From NCBI GenBank assembly GCA_026770025.1, contig JAMXDE010000019.1, positions 496,001 to 560,000 of the forward strand: a stretch of 64,000 bases of DNA, given 5' to 3'. Source of the stretch: Craspedostauros australis (taxonomy: Eukaryota > Bacillariophyta > Bacillariophyceae > Mastogloiales > Achnanthaceae). This document shows, piece after piece, positions 22,985 through 31,843 of this stretch. Made by a program: the position numbers and the translations under genes. Below the pieces are notes generated by a model, which worked only from the letters and a program-made list of their open reading frames with translations, ran no database searches and had not been told where the DNA came from. How positions within the stretch are numbered: position 1 is the stretch's first letter; the number at the start of each line of letters is the position of its first letter.

Positions 22985-24891
22985 ACATCCTCCAAGGATG
23001 TATGCAGATCCGTCTCTGGGATCGTCTCTGTCTCGGCTGCTTCCAGTAAGCGATTGATCACAACCGAATTGGCGAGAATCTCTTCAATTGATCTGAAGTT
23101 CTCGGATAGGATGGATCCCATCATGTTAACCCATATCGGTCTGAGTACTCCTTGTTCGATTCCTGGGAACAGGTTCACTCCTGCTTCCATCACTGCATCG
23201 AAGATGAGTTGCTTCTGGATCACCAATGCTGTCTCTGTCGCATATGGGACGGTATCATGACGATGAAGGTAGTTGGATCTGTTGGGATCTTCGATTGGCG
23301 GGAAGTCGATATTCCCTGGATAGACGACACGCTCGTTTGAATTGAAGCTGTCGTCTGGATGATTGCCGTCCTCGGATTCGTCGCTGTCATCCTCGTCGAA
23401 GATGCCCGATCTGTTGTTCCCCGCTGCTGGAGGAGGCGGCGCCGCGGCGCGGCGCGTTTCGTCTTGATTGATGAAGGTTCCCATTCTCTCGTGTCTCCCA
23501 GCTTGAGGAGGAGACAACTCGTCGCGGTTCGCCTCGTCGTCTTCATCTGAGCCGTCCTCGTCGGCGTCGTTGTCATCGCTCATGGCCTCTTCGATGTGGC
23601 TATCGTTGGCCTCGTCCATCTCAGCTTCGTCGCCGTATGGACCGATCAGGTCGTGCGCGTTGAAGCAGCACTCGTAGCTCACTTCGCGTCTTGGATCCAC
23701 CTCGTGGATGATTGGCTCCTCGCTGAGCCACTCCGGGACGATCTCATCGTCCTGCACTTCGTCGTCACTCCCAACGTACTCGAAGTTATCGAAGAAGGAG
23801 TCTTCGATGTAGTCGTCGGACACCAACATGCAGAGCGGCATGTCTTTTGCCGAGAGTACCATCTCGTGTCCGCTCTTGTCGTGTCCTTGTGTTGCTGTGT
23901 TGGCCTGCTCGTCGGCCTTCTTCTTCTCGTTGAACTTCTTCTTTCGGCACTCCGCCTCGCGGTGTCCGAAGATGCCGCAGTAGTTGCATTTGCCCTTGAA
24001 GCCGCTTCCCTTGTTGCGATTGTTGTTGCGCTTTCCGTTCATCTTGTTGTTGTTGTTGTTGTTTTTCTTGCTGTTCGATTTCTTGCGTTCTGGGCAATCG
24101 GCGGATCTATGGCCATACACGCCACAGTTGTGACAAGTGCCCTTGAAGTTACCGGTGCTTGCGAAGCCGGTATCGTTGCTCTTCGTGTTGCTGTCTTGGA
24201 AGTCGTCGACGTATGCTTTGCCTCCTCTGTGCGTAGCGTATGCAGTGCGGAGTACTCCTCTGATCGCGTTGATGGTAACCAGCTCTGGGTTAAACGTGAG
24301 TTGGTGTTGGAAGTTCACGATGTGAGTTTTGTATTCGTTGCTCACCGTGCTGAGGATTTGCATGATCATTTCCTCGTCCGTGATCTCATATTTGACATCG
24401 TGGAGACGCGATTGTAGACTCTCGAGTTGCGTGATGTAGGTGTCTGGGTCCGTGTCTCTCTTCATCTTTTTGTTGTTGAATTGGCGCTTGAGTTTGATCT
24501 TTGTCACCGCATCGGATGGTCGGAACGTCTCCGCGAGAATGTTCCACGCTGCATGTGCGTCTCCTTCGGGGTAGTCGTCGGAGATGCATTGGTTGATGTA
24601 CTGGATGGCCTGCTTCCCTTTTCCTTTCTCTGCATCCATCATGAGGATTAGATCGCTGAAACAGTCGCATCCCAATTTGTAGATCTCCTCCATCGCTTCC
24701 TTGTCTTCATCAGCGGCTGCCGCGATCTCCTTCATCGTTGGTATCTTGGTCTTGCCCAACATCACGTCTTTCGTCTTCTGTGCACGAGCGTATGCCTTTG
24801 CTTGGGACTCCCATGCGCTGTAGTCTTCCTGTTCACTGCTGAACATCGGCTCCTTGATGCGTCGCTTGTTCATGTTGGCTGATGTCGCCAT
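22792..24891 (-). CDS. E1 Gag with two CCHC zinc knuckles
   Basis: The capsid/nucleocapsid protein that packages the element RNA. From the first ATG (24891) it is 699 residues; the frame is open further upstream to a TAA shared with the leader ORF. The body has FSSEQEDYSAWESQAKAYA and SDDYPEGDAHAAWNIL, typical of copia Gag (UBN2-like). Two zinc knuckles follow, CHNCGVYGHRSADC and CNYCGIFGHREAEC, separated by a Lys/Asn-rich stretch. The C-terminus is acidic. Confidence 0.88.
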   Translation of the reverse strand: MATSANMNKRRIKEPMFSSEQEDYSAWESQAKAYARAQKTKDVMLGKTKIPTMKEIAAAADEDKEAMEEIYKLGCDCFSDLILMMDAEKGKGKQAIQYINQCISDDYPEGDAHAAWNILAETFRPSDAVTKIKLKRQFNNKKMKRDTDPDTYITQLESLQSRLHDVKYEITDEEMIMQILSTVSNEYKTHIVNFQHQLTFNPELVTINAIRGVLRTAYATHRGGKAYVDDFQDSNTKSNDTGFASTGNFKGTCHNCGVYGHRSADCPERKKSNSKKNNNNNNKMNGKRNNNRNKGSGFKGKCNYCGIFGHREAECRKKKFNEKKKADEQANTATQGHDKSGHEMVLSAKDMPLCMLVSDDYIEDSFFDNFEYVGSDDEVQDDEIVPEWLSEEPIIHEVDPRREVSYECCFNAHDLIGPYGDEAEMDEANDSHIEEAMSDDNDADEDGSDEDDEANRDELSPPQAGRHERMGTFINQDETRRAAAPPPPAAGNNRSGIFDEDDSDESEDGNHPDDSFNSNERVVYPGNIDFPPIEDPNRSNYLHRHDTVPYATETALVIQKQLIFDAVMEAGVNLFPGIEQGVLRPIWVNMMGSILSENFRSIEEILANSVVINRLLEAAETETIPETDLHTSLEDVCAYSYASVHASTHMIQSQDLIKATRFHRTTRNYPMTWMTEIITIHTTKMEFTKTTTTAASTTR
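22981..23005 (-). promoter_or_regulatory. 10-bp hairpin at the gag-pol overlap of E1
   Basis: On the minus strand the arm GCATACATCC and its exact complement are separated by five bases. It lies where the pol frame opens. See the identical structure at 30479-30503 in E2. Confidence 0.6.
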
Positions 24892-25080
24892 GTTGGTTTG
24901 TTGTTTCGTCGTTGGTGCGCTCGCGCCCTTGATTTCCGTCTGTTTCTGTGTTGTCGATTCTTCGATTTTCGCCTGTTGTTGCGCGGAGATTGTTTTCGTC
25001 ACAAATTCTCCTCCTGGTGGTGTCTCACTTTTCCCACTCTGTTTGGCTGTGCGAATGCTCTTCGTCACACCAGTCTCCTC

Positions 25081-25296
25081 TTACTTGATCGCCTCGGGAA
25101 TCCTCTTCTCCTTACGATGTTGTCTTGCAGACTGTTCCTCTTTGGTCTCGTCGATCGCGCTTGCGTCTGCGCCTGATAGGACAGTAGCCGCGGCTGCTTC
25201 CTTCTCTTCTCGAGGTGGAGTCTCACTCGCACCTTCTTCTCTCTTGATAGTCGGATTGGACAGAGGGATGTCTTTCAATTCCTCTTCCTCGCTCAT
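25081..25296 (-). CDS. E1 leader ORF, in frame with Gag
   Basis: 71 residues, acidic and Lys/Glu-rich (MSEEEELKDIPLSN...). It ends AIK then TAA; the following codons stay open and in frame into Gag. The context is AAGTAAGAGG, so the TAA also reads as a GTAAGA splice donor. It is identical in E2. Confidence 0.6.
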   Translation of the reverse strand: MSEEEELKDIPLSNPTIKREEGASETPPREEKEAAAATVLSGADASAIDETKEEQSARQHRKEKRIPEAIK

Positions 25297-25378
25297 TCAG
25301 CCTGCTGCTCTTGAATGATGTTGATCTTCCTCGCACGATCCGATCTGCGGGTTCGCCCTGATCTATCGTTTATAAACG

Positions 25379-26177
25379 TGTTGGCAAGTTCCGCTCACGG
25401 TAACCTACGATCGTGGAAGATGATGTTGGTTGATAGTCGTCTGTTTGCTATTTCATTACGTTGGCACTCCGATACTCTTGGTGTCTGTTCGTTCTCTTGC
25501 CCGATGCTCTCGGCGCTTCAATCTGTTTTGTAGATTCAGTCTCCGACTATGAGTCGGTACGCGAGATCCTCTCTCGCTCCTCTCTGTATTCTCTCTCTCT
25601 CTTTCTCTCTCTCAACATCGTGTGCTCATACTACACGATACTCCGTGTTCGATGCGTACTCCGCATTCGACACTCTGTTCATTCAGTACTGGCTTCTACT
25701 CCATGAGTACTTACCATTTGAAGTTCACCTTCAGTATCCATGATCTTCATGGGTCATCGGATCTTTGCCTCCTGCTCTGACTTGGAGACAGCTGTTGACG
25801 TGGTGACATGTTGACATCCTGTTGACGTCAGTAGGCGTCCTTCTGCTCTCCAGATGTCACGTTCCATTGGTGATGCAGTAGTCTGTCAGATGATATTGTC
25901 ATCTGAGGTTTAGTTGGGAAGTACCTTGAGATTCTCTTGGTACCATTGATGGATGGACGGACGATCTTCTAATTCTCTCAGAAATCGTTATTTGCAAATT
26001 TCCTTCAGAAATCTTGCCCCTTTTCGTGTGTTCCATTTCCCCTGTAATTCTGACGAATCACAGCATACTATCGAAACGAATGTAGTTATACCGTCCAAGT
26101 GTGTATGAGAGAATAGCGGGTGAACGATGCACATATACACGTACATCTTGACATATACTCACATGTACATCTCGACA
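25379..26177 (-). repeat. 5' LTR of E1
   Basis: 799 bp. It shares with the 5' LTR of E2 the variants CCCGCTAT, ACACACTT, CCTACTGACGTCAAC, ACAAAAC and ACATCATC. In element orientation the 12-bp palindrome CGTTTATAAACG (25367-25378) follows it, where a tRNA primer-binding site would be expected. Confidence 0.88.
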
Positions 26178-27317
26178 AGAGCGTGCAGATCAGCCAGAAG
26201 CGGTCGGGAGTACCCGTGCGATCCATCACACCGTTGGTTGTGCGTTTGATATCCTGGATCCGGCGTTCCGCGCCGTTCTGGTGTTGATGTTCCGGCTCAC
26301 TCTGGTGATCACGGATGTGATACTGCCGGGGGATCTCCATAACCTTGTTACCGATCTGCGCCTTGGTGTTGTCGGACATCAGTAGGTCAGGAGCCCCGTG
26401 GCGTCGGATGAAGTCACGGAGAGTGTCGGAGATGCGGCTCTCGGATGGCATGGGAAAGCCGGCCGTGAACCAAGAGTCGAGGGCGACGTACACCTGACGC
26501 ATGGTGCAGCCGCCATGGCCAGGAACCCCGTCGTCGTGAGCAGGGGTATCCGAGATGAGCGTATCCATCGCAACCGTCTCATGGAGACGGTCGACGTTGG
26601 CCGCTGGGAACCGAGACTTGAAATGCTTGCGCATGGAGAAGCGCTCGGCGGTACGGTACCATTGAGAGGTACACAGAAGAGTGTCGCGCACGCGACGAAC
26701 TGGAATCCAGCCAAAGTGGGGTCGGAGAGCCTCGTAGTCGGCAGGCTTGCGAGTGGCAATGATACTGCCCGGGTTGTCAGCGATGTCGGCTTGGCGAGCA
26801 CCAGTGTAGGCCGTGAGAACGGTAGAATTGTTCTCGCGGCGCTGGAGTGCTGCGGCGTCATCATCGTCGATGTCGTCGAGGTTCATCTCCTGGTCGAGGG
26901 AAGAAGGGTCCCATTCGTCGTCCGCGGTGAAGTCGACATGTGGATACTTGTCGAGTTCGGAGCGGGTAGGCTTGGCCATGTCCATGTAGGACAGGCCCTG
27001 CCGGACAGCCAGTGGGATGATGTGGCCTCCTGGTGTGATGATGGTCTGGCGACCTCCAGGGAGATTCCGTGGGCGTTCGTTGACATCCATCCCGAAGGCA
27101 CCAAGCTGGTTGGATAAATGGATGGTCTTGCCCTTTCCGTAGAGCGCATATTGGTGGAATTTACCAACGATGGGCCCTTCGGTGGTCTGGATGAGACTGG
27201 CAACCGTACCGATGTCGAGGTTGGCGATGGTAGAATCACCAATGCTACTGACGTCGGCAGTGTGTCCCGTCTTGCAGAGAACGAGGACGTCATCGCCAGC
27301 CAGGCCACCATTGGCAC
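26178..27317 (-). pseudogene. protease-integrase fragment of copia element X between E1 and E2
   Basis: A 380-codon fragment. Reading from the right it begins just after the protease triad (NGGLAGDDVLVLCKTG) and runs into integrase: MRKHFKSRFPAANVDRLHE, the first catalytic Asp in VAMDTLIS, the second in LLMSDNTKAQ, Glu in NGAERRIQDIK. It ends at FWLICTL, where E1 begins. The frame is open throughout. Removing E2 and one copy of its target duplication joins it in frame to 35253-35400, restoring a D-S-G-A-N motif. This is a CoDi-like integrase, different from those of E1/E2 and E4. Confidence 0.85.
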
Positions 27318-28105
27318 TGTCGAGATGTACATGTGAGTATACGTCAAGATGTACGTGTATATGTGCATCGTTCACCCGCTATTCTCTCATACACACTTGA
27401 ACGGTATAACTATACTCGTGTCGATAGTATGCTGTGATTCGTCAGAATTACAGGGGAAATGGAACACACGAAAAGGGGCAAGATTTCTGAAGGAAATTTG
27501 CAAATAACGATTTCTGAGAGAATCAGAAGATCGTCCGTCCATGCATCAATGGTACCAAGAGAATCTCAAGGTACTTCCCAACTAAACCTCAGATGACGAT
27601 ATCATCTGACAGACTACTGCATCACCAATGGAACGTGACATCTGGAGAGCAGAAGGACGCCTACTGACGTCAACAGGATGTCAACATGTCACCACGTCAA
27701 CAGCTGTCTCCAAGTCAGAGCAGGAGGCGAAGATACAATGACCCATGAAGATCATGGATACTGAAGGTGAACTTCAAATGGTAAGTACTCATGGAGTAGA
27801 AGCCAGTACTGAACGAACAGAGTGTCAAATGCGGAGCACGCATCGAACACGGAATATCGTGTAGTATGAGTACACGATGTTGAGAGAGAGAGAGAGTACA
27901 GAGAGAGCGAGAGAGGATCTCGCGTACCGACTCATAGTCGGAGACTGAATCTACAAAACAGATTGAAGCGCCGAGAGCATCGGGCAAGAGAACGAACAGA
28001 CACCAAGAGTATCGGAGTGCCAACGTAATGAAATAGCAAACAGACGACTATCAACCAACATCATCTTCCACGATCGTAGGTTACCGTGAGCGGAACTTGC
28101 CAACA
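27318..28105 (+). repeat. 5' LTR of E2
   Basis: 788 bp, begins TGTCGAGATG and ends CTTGCCAACA. A CT/GA microsatellite lies near 27880-27910. The palindrome CGTTTATAAACG (28106-28117) follows at once. Confidence 0.92.
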
Positions 28106-28187
28106 CGTTTATAAACGATAGATCAGGGCGAACCCGCAGATCGGATCGTGCGAGGAAGATCAACATCATTCAAGAGCAGCAGGCTGA

Positions 28188-28403
28188 ATGAGCGAGGAAG
28201 AGGAATTGAAAGACATCCCTCTGTCCAATCCGACTATCAAGAGAGAAGAAGGTGCGAGTGAGACTCCACCTCGAGAAGAGAAGGAAGCAGCCGCGGCTAC
28301 TGTCCTATCAGGCGCAGACGCAAGCGCGATCGACGAGACCAAAGAGGAACAGTCTGCAAGACAACATCGTAAGGAGAAGAGGATTCCCGAGGCGATCAAG
28401 TAA
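28188..28403 (+). CDS. E2 leader ORF, in frame with Gag
   Basis: 71 residues ending AIK and TAA (28401-28403). The reading frame continues open for 64 codons to the first Gag ATG at 28593 and on to 30692, so one stop codon separates the leader from Gag. The sequence CAAGTAAGAGG around the stop is also a reasonable splice donor. Either readthrough, splicing, or separate initiation at 28593 could apply. Confidence 0.6.
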   Translation: MSEEEELKDIPLSNPTIKREEGASETPPREEKEAAAATVLSGADASAIDETKEEQSARQHRKEKRIPEAIK

Positions 28404-28592
28404 GAGGAGACTGGTGTGACGAAGAGCATTCGCACAGCCAAACAGAGTGGGAAAAGTGAGACACCACCAGGAGGAGAATTTGTGACGAAAACAATCTCCG
28501 CGCAACAACAGGCGAAAATCGAAGAATCGACAACACAGAAACAGACGGAAATCAAGGGCGCGAGCGCACCAACGACGAAACAACAAACCAAC

Positions 28593-30692
28593 ATGGCGAC
28601 ATCAGCCAACATGAACAAGCGACGCATCAAGGAGCCGATGTTCAGCAGTGAACAGGAAGACTACAGCGCATGGGAGTCCCAAGCAAAGGCATACGCTCGT
28701 GCACAGAAGACGAAAGACGTGATGTTGGGCAAGACCAAGATACCAACGATGAAGGAGATCGCGGCAGCCGCTGATGAAGACAAGGAAGCGATGGAGGAGA
28801 TCTACAAATTGGGATGCGACTGTTTCAGCGATCTAATCCTCATGATGGATGCAGAGAAAGGAAAAGGGAAGCAGGCCATCCAGTACATCAACCAATGCAT
28901 CTCCGACGACTACCCCGAAGGAGACGCACATGCAGCGTGGAACATTCTCGCGGAGACGTTCCGACCATCCGATGCGGTGACAAAGATCAAACTCAAGCGC
29001 CAATTCAACAACAAAAAGATGAAGAGAGACACGGACCCAGACACCTACATCACGCAACTCGAGAGTCTACAATCGCGTCTCCACGATGTCAAATATGAGA
29101 TCACGGACGAGGAAATGATCATGCAAATCCTCAGCACGGTGAGCAACGAATACAAAACTCACATCGTGAACTTCCAACACCAACTCACGTTTAACCCAGA
29201 GCTGGTTACCATCAACGCGATCAGAGGAGTACTCCGCACTGCATACGCTACGCACAGAGGAGGCAAAGCATACGTCGACGACTTCCAAGACAGCAACACG
29301 AAGAGCAACGATACCGGCTTCGCAAGCACCGGTAACTTCAAGGGCACTTGTCACAACTGTGGCGTGTATGGCCATAGATCCGCCGATTGCCCAGAACGCA
29401 AGAAATCGAACAGCAAGAAAAACAACAACAACAACAACAAGATGAACGGAAAGCGCAACAACAATCGCAACAAGGGAAGCGGCTTCAAGGGCAAATGCAA
29501 CTACTGCGGCATCTTCGGACACCGCGAGGCGGAGTGCCGAAAGAAGAAGTTCAACGAGAAGAAGAAGGCCGACGAGCAGGCCAACACAGCAACACAAGGA
29601 CACGACAAGAGCGGACACGAGATGGTACTCTCGGCAAAAGACATGCCGCTCTGCATGTTGGTGTCCGACGACTACATCGAAGACTCCTTCTTCGATAACT
29701 TCGAGTACGTTGGGAGTGACGACGAAGTGCAGGACGATGAGATCGTCCCGGAGTGGCTCAGCGAGGAGCCAATCATCCACGAGGTGGATCCAAGACGCGA
29801 AGTGAGCTACGAGTGCTGCTTCAACGCGCACGACCTGATCGGTCCATACGGCGACGAAGCTGAGATGGACGAGGCCAACGATAGCCACATCGAAGAGGCC
29901 ATGAGCGATGACAACGACGCCGACGAGGACGGCTCAGATGAAGACGACGAGGCGAACCGCGACGAGTTGTCTCCTCCTCAAGCTGGGAGACACGAGAGAA
30001 TGGGAACCTTCATCAATCAAGACGAAACGCGCCGCGCCGCGGCGCCGCCTCCTCCAGCAGCGGGGAACAACAGATCGGGCATCTTCGACGAGGATGACAG
30101 CGACGAATCCGAGGACGGCAATCATCCAGACGACAGCTTCAATTCAAACGAGCGTGTCGTCTATCCAGGGAATATCGACTTCCCGCCAATCGAAGATCCC
30201 AACAGATCCAACTACCTTCATCGTCATGATACCGTCCCATATGCGACAGAGACAGCATTGGTGATCCAGAAGCAACTCATCTTCGATGCAGTGATGGAAG
30301 CAGGAGTGAACCTGTTCCCAGGAATCGAACAAGGAGTACTCAGACCGATATGGGTTAACATGATGGGATCCATCCTATCCGAGAACTTCAGATCAATTGA
30401 AGAGATTCTCGCCAATTCGGTTGTGATCAATCGCTTACTGGAAGCAGCCGAGACAGAGACGATCCCAGAGACGGATCTGCATACATCCTTGGAGGATGTA
30501 TGCGCGTACTCTTACGCGAGCGTCCACGCGTCCACCCATATGATCCAGTCACAGGATCTCATCAAAGCAACACGATTCCATCGGACTACGCGCAACTACC
30601 CGATGACATGGATGACGGAGACCATCATCATCCATACAACGAAGATGGAGTCCACGAAGACGACGACGACGGCAGCTTCGACGACGAGATAG
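28593..30692 (+). CDS. E2 Gag with two CCHC zinc knuckles
   Basis: 699 residues from the first ATG. Copia-type capsid body (YSAWESQAKAYA, QFNNKKMKRDTDPDTYI), then knuckles CHNCGVYGHRSADC and CNYCGIFGHREAEC, then an acidic C-terminal half. It differs from E1 Gag only in the last residues (ETIIIHTTKMES against EIITIHTTKMEF). It overlaps pol by 193 bases; pol is in the -1 frame. Confidence 0.9.
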   Translation: MATSANMNKRRIKEPMFSSEQEDYSAWESQAKAYARAQKTKDVMLGKTKIPTMKEIAAAADEDKEAMEEIYKLGCDCFSDLILMMDAEKGKGKQAIQYINQCISDDYPEGDAHAAWNILAETFRPSDAVTKIKLKRQFNNKKMKRDTDPDTYITQLESLQSRLHDVKYEITDEEMIMQILSTVSNEYKTHIVNFQHQLTFNPELVTINAIRGVLRTAYATHRGGKAYVDDFQDSNTKSNDTGFASTGNFKGTCHNCGVYGHRSADCPERKKSNSKKNNNNNNKMNGKRNNNRNKGSGFKGKCNYCGIFGHREAECRKKKFNEKKKADEQANTATQGHDKSGHEMVLSAKDMPLCMLVSDDYIEDSFFDNFEYVGSDDEVQDDEIVPEWLSEEPIIHEVDPRREVSYECCFNAHDLIGPYGDEAEMDEANDSHIEEAMSDDNDADEDGSDEDDEANRDELSPPQAGRHERMGTFINQDETRRAAAPPPPAAGNNRSGIFDEDDSDESEDGNHPDDSFNSNERVVYPGNIDFPPIEDPNRSNYLHRHDTVPYATETALVIQKQLIFDAVMEAGVNLFPGIEQGVLRPIWVNMMGSILSENFRSIEEILANSVVINRLLEAAETETIPETDLHTSLEDVCAYSYASVHASTHMIQSQDLIKATRFHRTTRNYPMTWMTETIIIHTTKMESTKTTTTAASTTR
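30479..30503 (+). promoter_or_regulatory. 10-bp hairpin at the gag-pol overlap of E2
   Basis: GCATACATCC, a five-base loop, then GGATGTATGC, a perfect stem. The first ATG of the pol frame (30500) lies in its right arm. It is conserved in E1. It may act as a frameshift stimulator or a translation signal; no canonical slippery heptamer was identified just upstream. Confidence 0.6.
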
Positions 30693-31843
30693 CTGCGGCG
30701 GCTGTGGAGCAACTCCACAAGCTGAGCACCAAGTACAAGGACAAGGTCAACAAGGACACCTGGCTCGCCGATAGCAGAGCTTCGTGTCACATGGTCAACT
30801 CGGACGCCGCTCTCTTCAACGTGCGGCACATCAAGTCCTTCGTCCAAGTGGGAGACAGCACGAAGCTGGACTCTCCCAAGATGGGATCCATTCGCTTGAA
30901 GGTCAAGCAGCGAGATAACACTGGCCACATCATCCGGCTCGATGACGTGAAGTACACACCCAAGATGGCGGTGAACCTTTTCTCCACGAACAAGGCTCTG
31001 TACAACGGTTATCAGCTTGGTAACAACGGCATTCTGATGGACATCATCAACGGATCCGGAACAAAGATCGTGTTCGACCGAGTCTTCCCCACGTCCAACG
31101 GATTCATCACAGGAGTGCAGATGCATCCCATCATGCCAACAGACGACGATAAGGCTTGCACAGTCATCGTCAAGAATCTATCCAAGGAGATCAGCGCGGT
31201 GAACTTGCATCGAATACTTGGCCACGCGCCACTCGAGATCATGAAGCGGACAGCCGCTCAATACGGATGGAAAATTATCGGCGAGATGCCGGTGTGTCGC
31301 GACTGCGCGGTCGCGAACGCAAGAGTGAAGAACATTCCAAAGACAACCATTCTGAGAGCAACTCGCCGTGGCGAACGTTTCTTCATTGACATTAGTTCCA
31401 CTAAACACATAAGCTTCGGAGATAAACGCTACTGGACTCTGATCGTGGACGACTGCACGGATCACTGCTGGAGTTTCTTTCTCAAGAACAAGAGTGATCA
31501 ACCAGGATACATCAAACGATTCGTCCAGACGATCAAGTCACAGACTGGTGACCAACAGATCATCTTCCGAGGTGACAACAGCGGAGAGAACAAATCCACG
31601 AAGGATATTCTCATCGATGCAGGACTCAACGTGAAATTCGAATTCATGGCATCGAACACGCCGCAACAGAACGGCAGAGTGGAACGCAAGTTCGCGTACC
31701 TCTACACCAAGATCCGCTCCATGCTCAACGGAGCACAACTCGACAAAGAGTATAGGCACGGCTTGTGGGCAGCGGCTGCTAGCACTGCCACCGCCATTGC
31801 CAACATCACCGTAGCGAAGAACCAGAAGGAGTCACCACATTGA
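30500..31843 (+). CDS. E2 pol, protease and integrase part, ends at an in-frame TGA
   Basis: 447 codons. The protease motif is DSRAS at residues 91-95 (the Arg codon AGA is at 30776-30778), where copia proteases have DSGAS or DTGAS. Integrase: zinc region near residues 230-275, catalytic Asp near 296 (FIDIS), Asp near 358 (RGDNSGE), Glu near 393 (GRVERKF). TGA at 31841-31843 after KESPH interrupts the integrase C-terminal part; the frame then continues QFFGNDPPYADALRTFG. A single read-through would give one long pol. Confidence 0.87.
   Translation: MRVLLRERPRVHPYDPVTGSHQSNTIPSDYAQLPDDMDDGDHHHPYNEDGVHEDDDDGSFDDEIAAAAVEQLHKLSTKYKDKVNKDTWLADSRASCHMVNSDAALFNVRHIKSFVQVGDSTKLDSPKMGSIRLKVKQRDNTGHIIRLDDVKYTPKMAVNLFSTNKALYNGYQLGNNGILMDIINGSGTKIVFDRVFPTSNGFITGVQMHPIMPTDDDKACTVIVKNLSKEISAVNLHRILGHAPLEIMKRTAAQYGWKIIGEMPVCRDCAVANARVKNIPKTTILRATRRGERFFIDISSTKHISFGDKRYWTLIVDDCTDHCWSFFLKNKSDQPGYIKRFVQTIKSQTGDQQIIFRGDNSGENKSTKDILIDAGLNVKFEFMASNTPQQNGRVERKFAYLYTKIRSMLNGAQLDKEYRHGLWAAAASTATAIANITVAKNQKESPH

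Larger units (their letters stand above)
18237..26177 (-). mobile_element. copia retrotransposon E1, complete but without target duplication
   Basis: A 7.94-kb element on the minus strand with LTRs at 25379-26177 (5') and 18237-19025 (3'), both with TG...CA ends in element orientation. Gene order is leader ORF, Gag, protease-integrase-RT-RNase H, the Ty1/copia order. It is almost identical along its length to E2, in inverted orientation across a 1.14-kb spacer. The six bases left of it are TTCCCA, inside the Y gag; the six on the right are AGAGCG, inside the X integrase. They do not match, so this is not a simple insertion. It carries the same coding lesions as E2. Confidence 0.9.

Noticed and set aside
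22358-24417. Val/Leu-rich plus-strand frames inside E1
   Set aside because: Antisense to the acidic Gag and pol of E1; the same shadows recur in E2.
26398-27117. 239-codon plus-strand frame
   Set aside because: Antisense to the integrase fragment of X, which has clear catalytic motifs on the minus strand.
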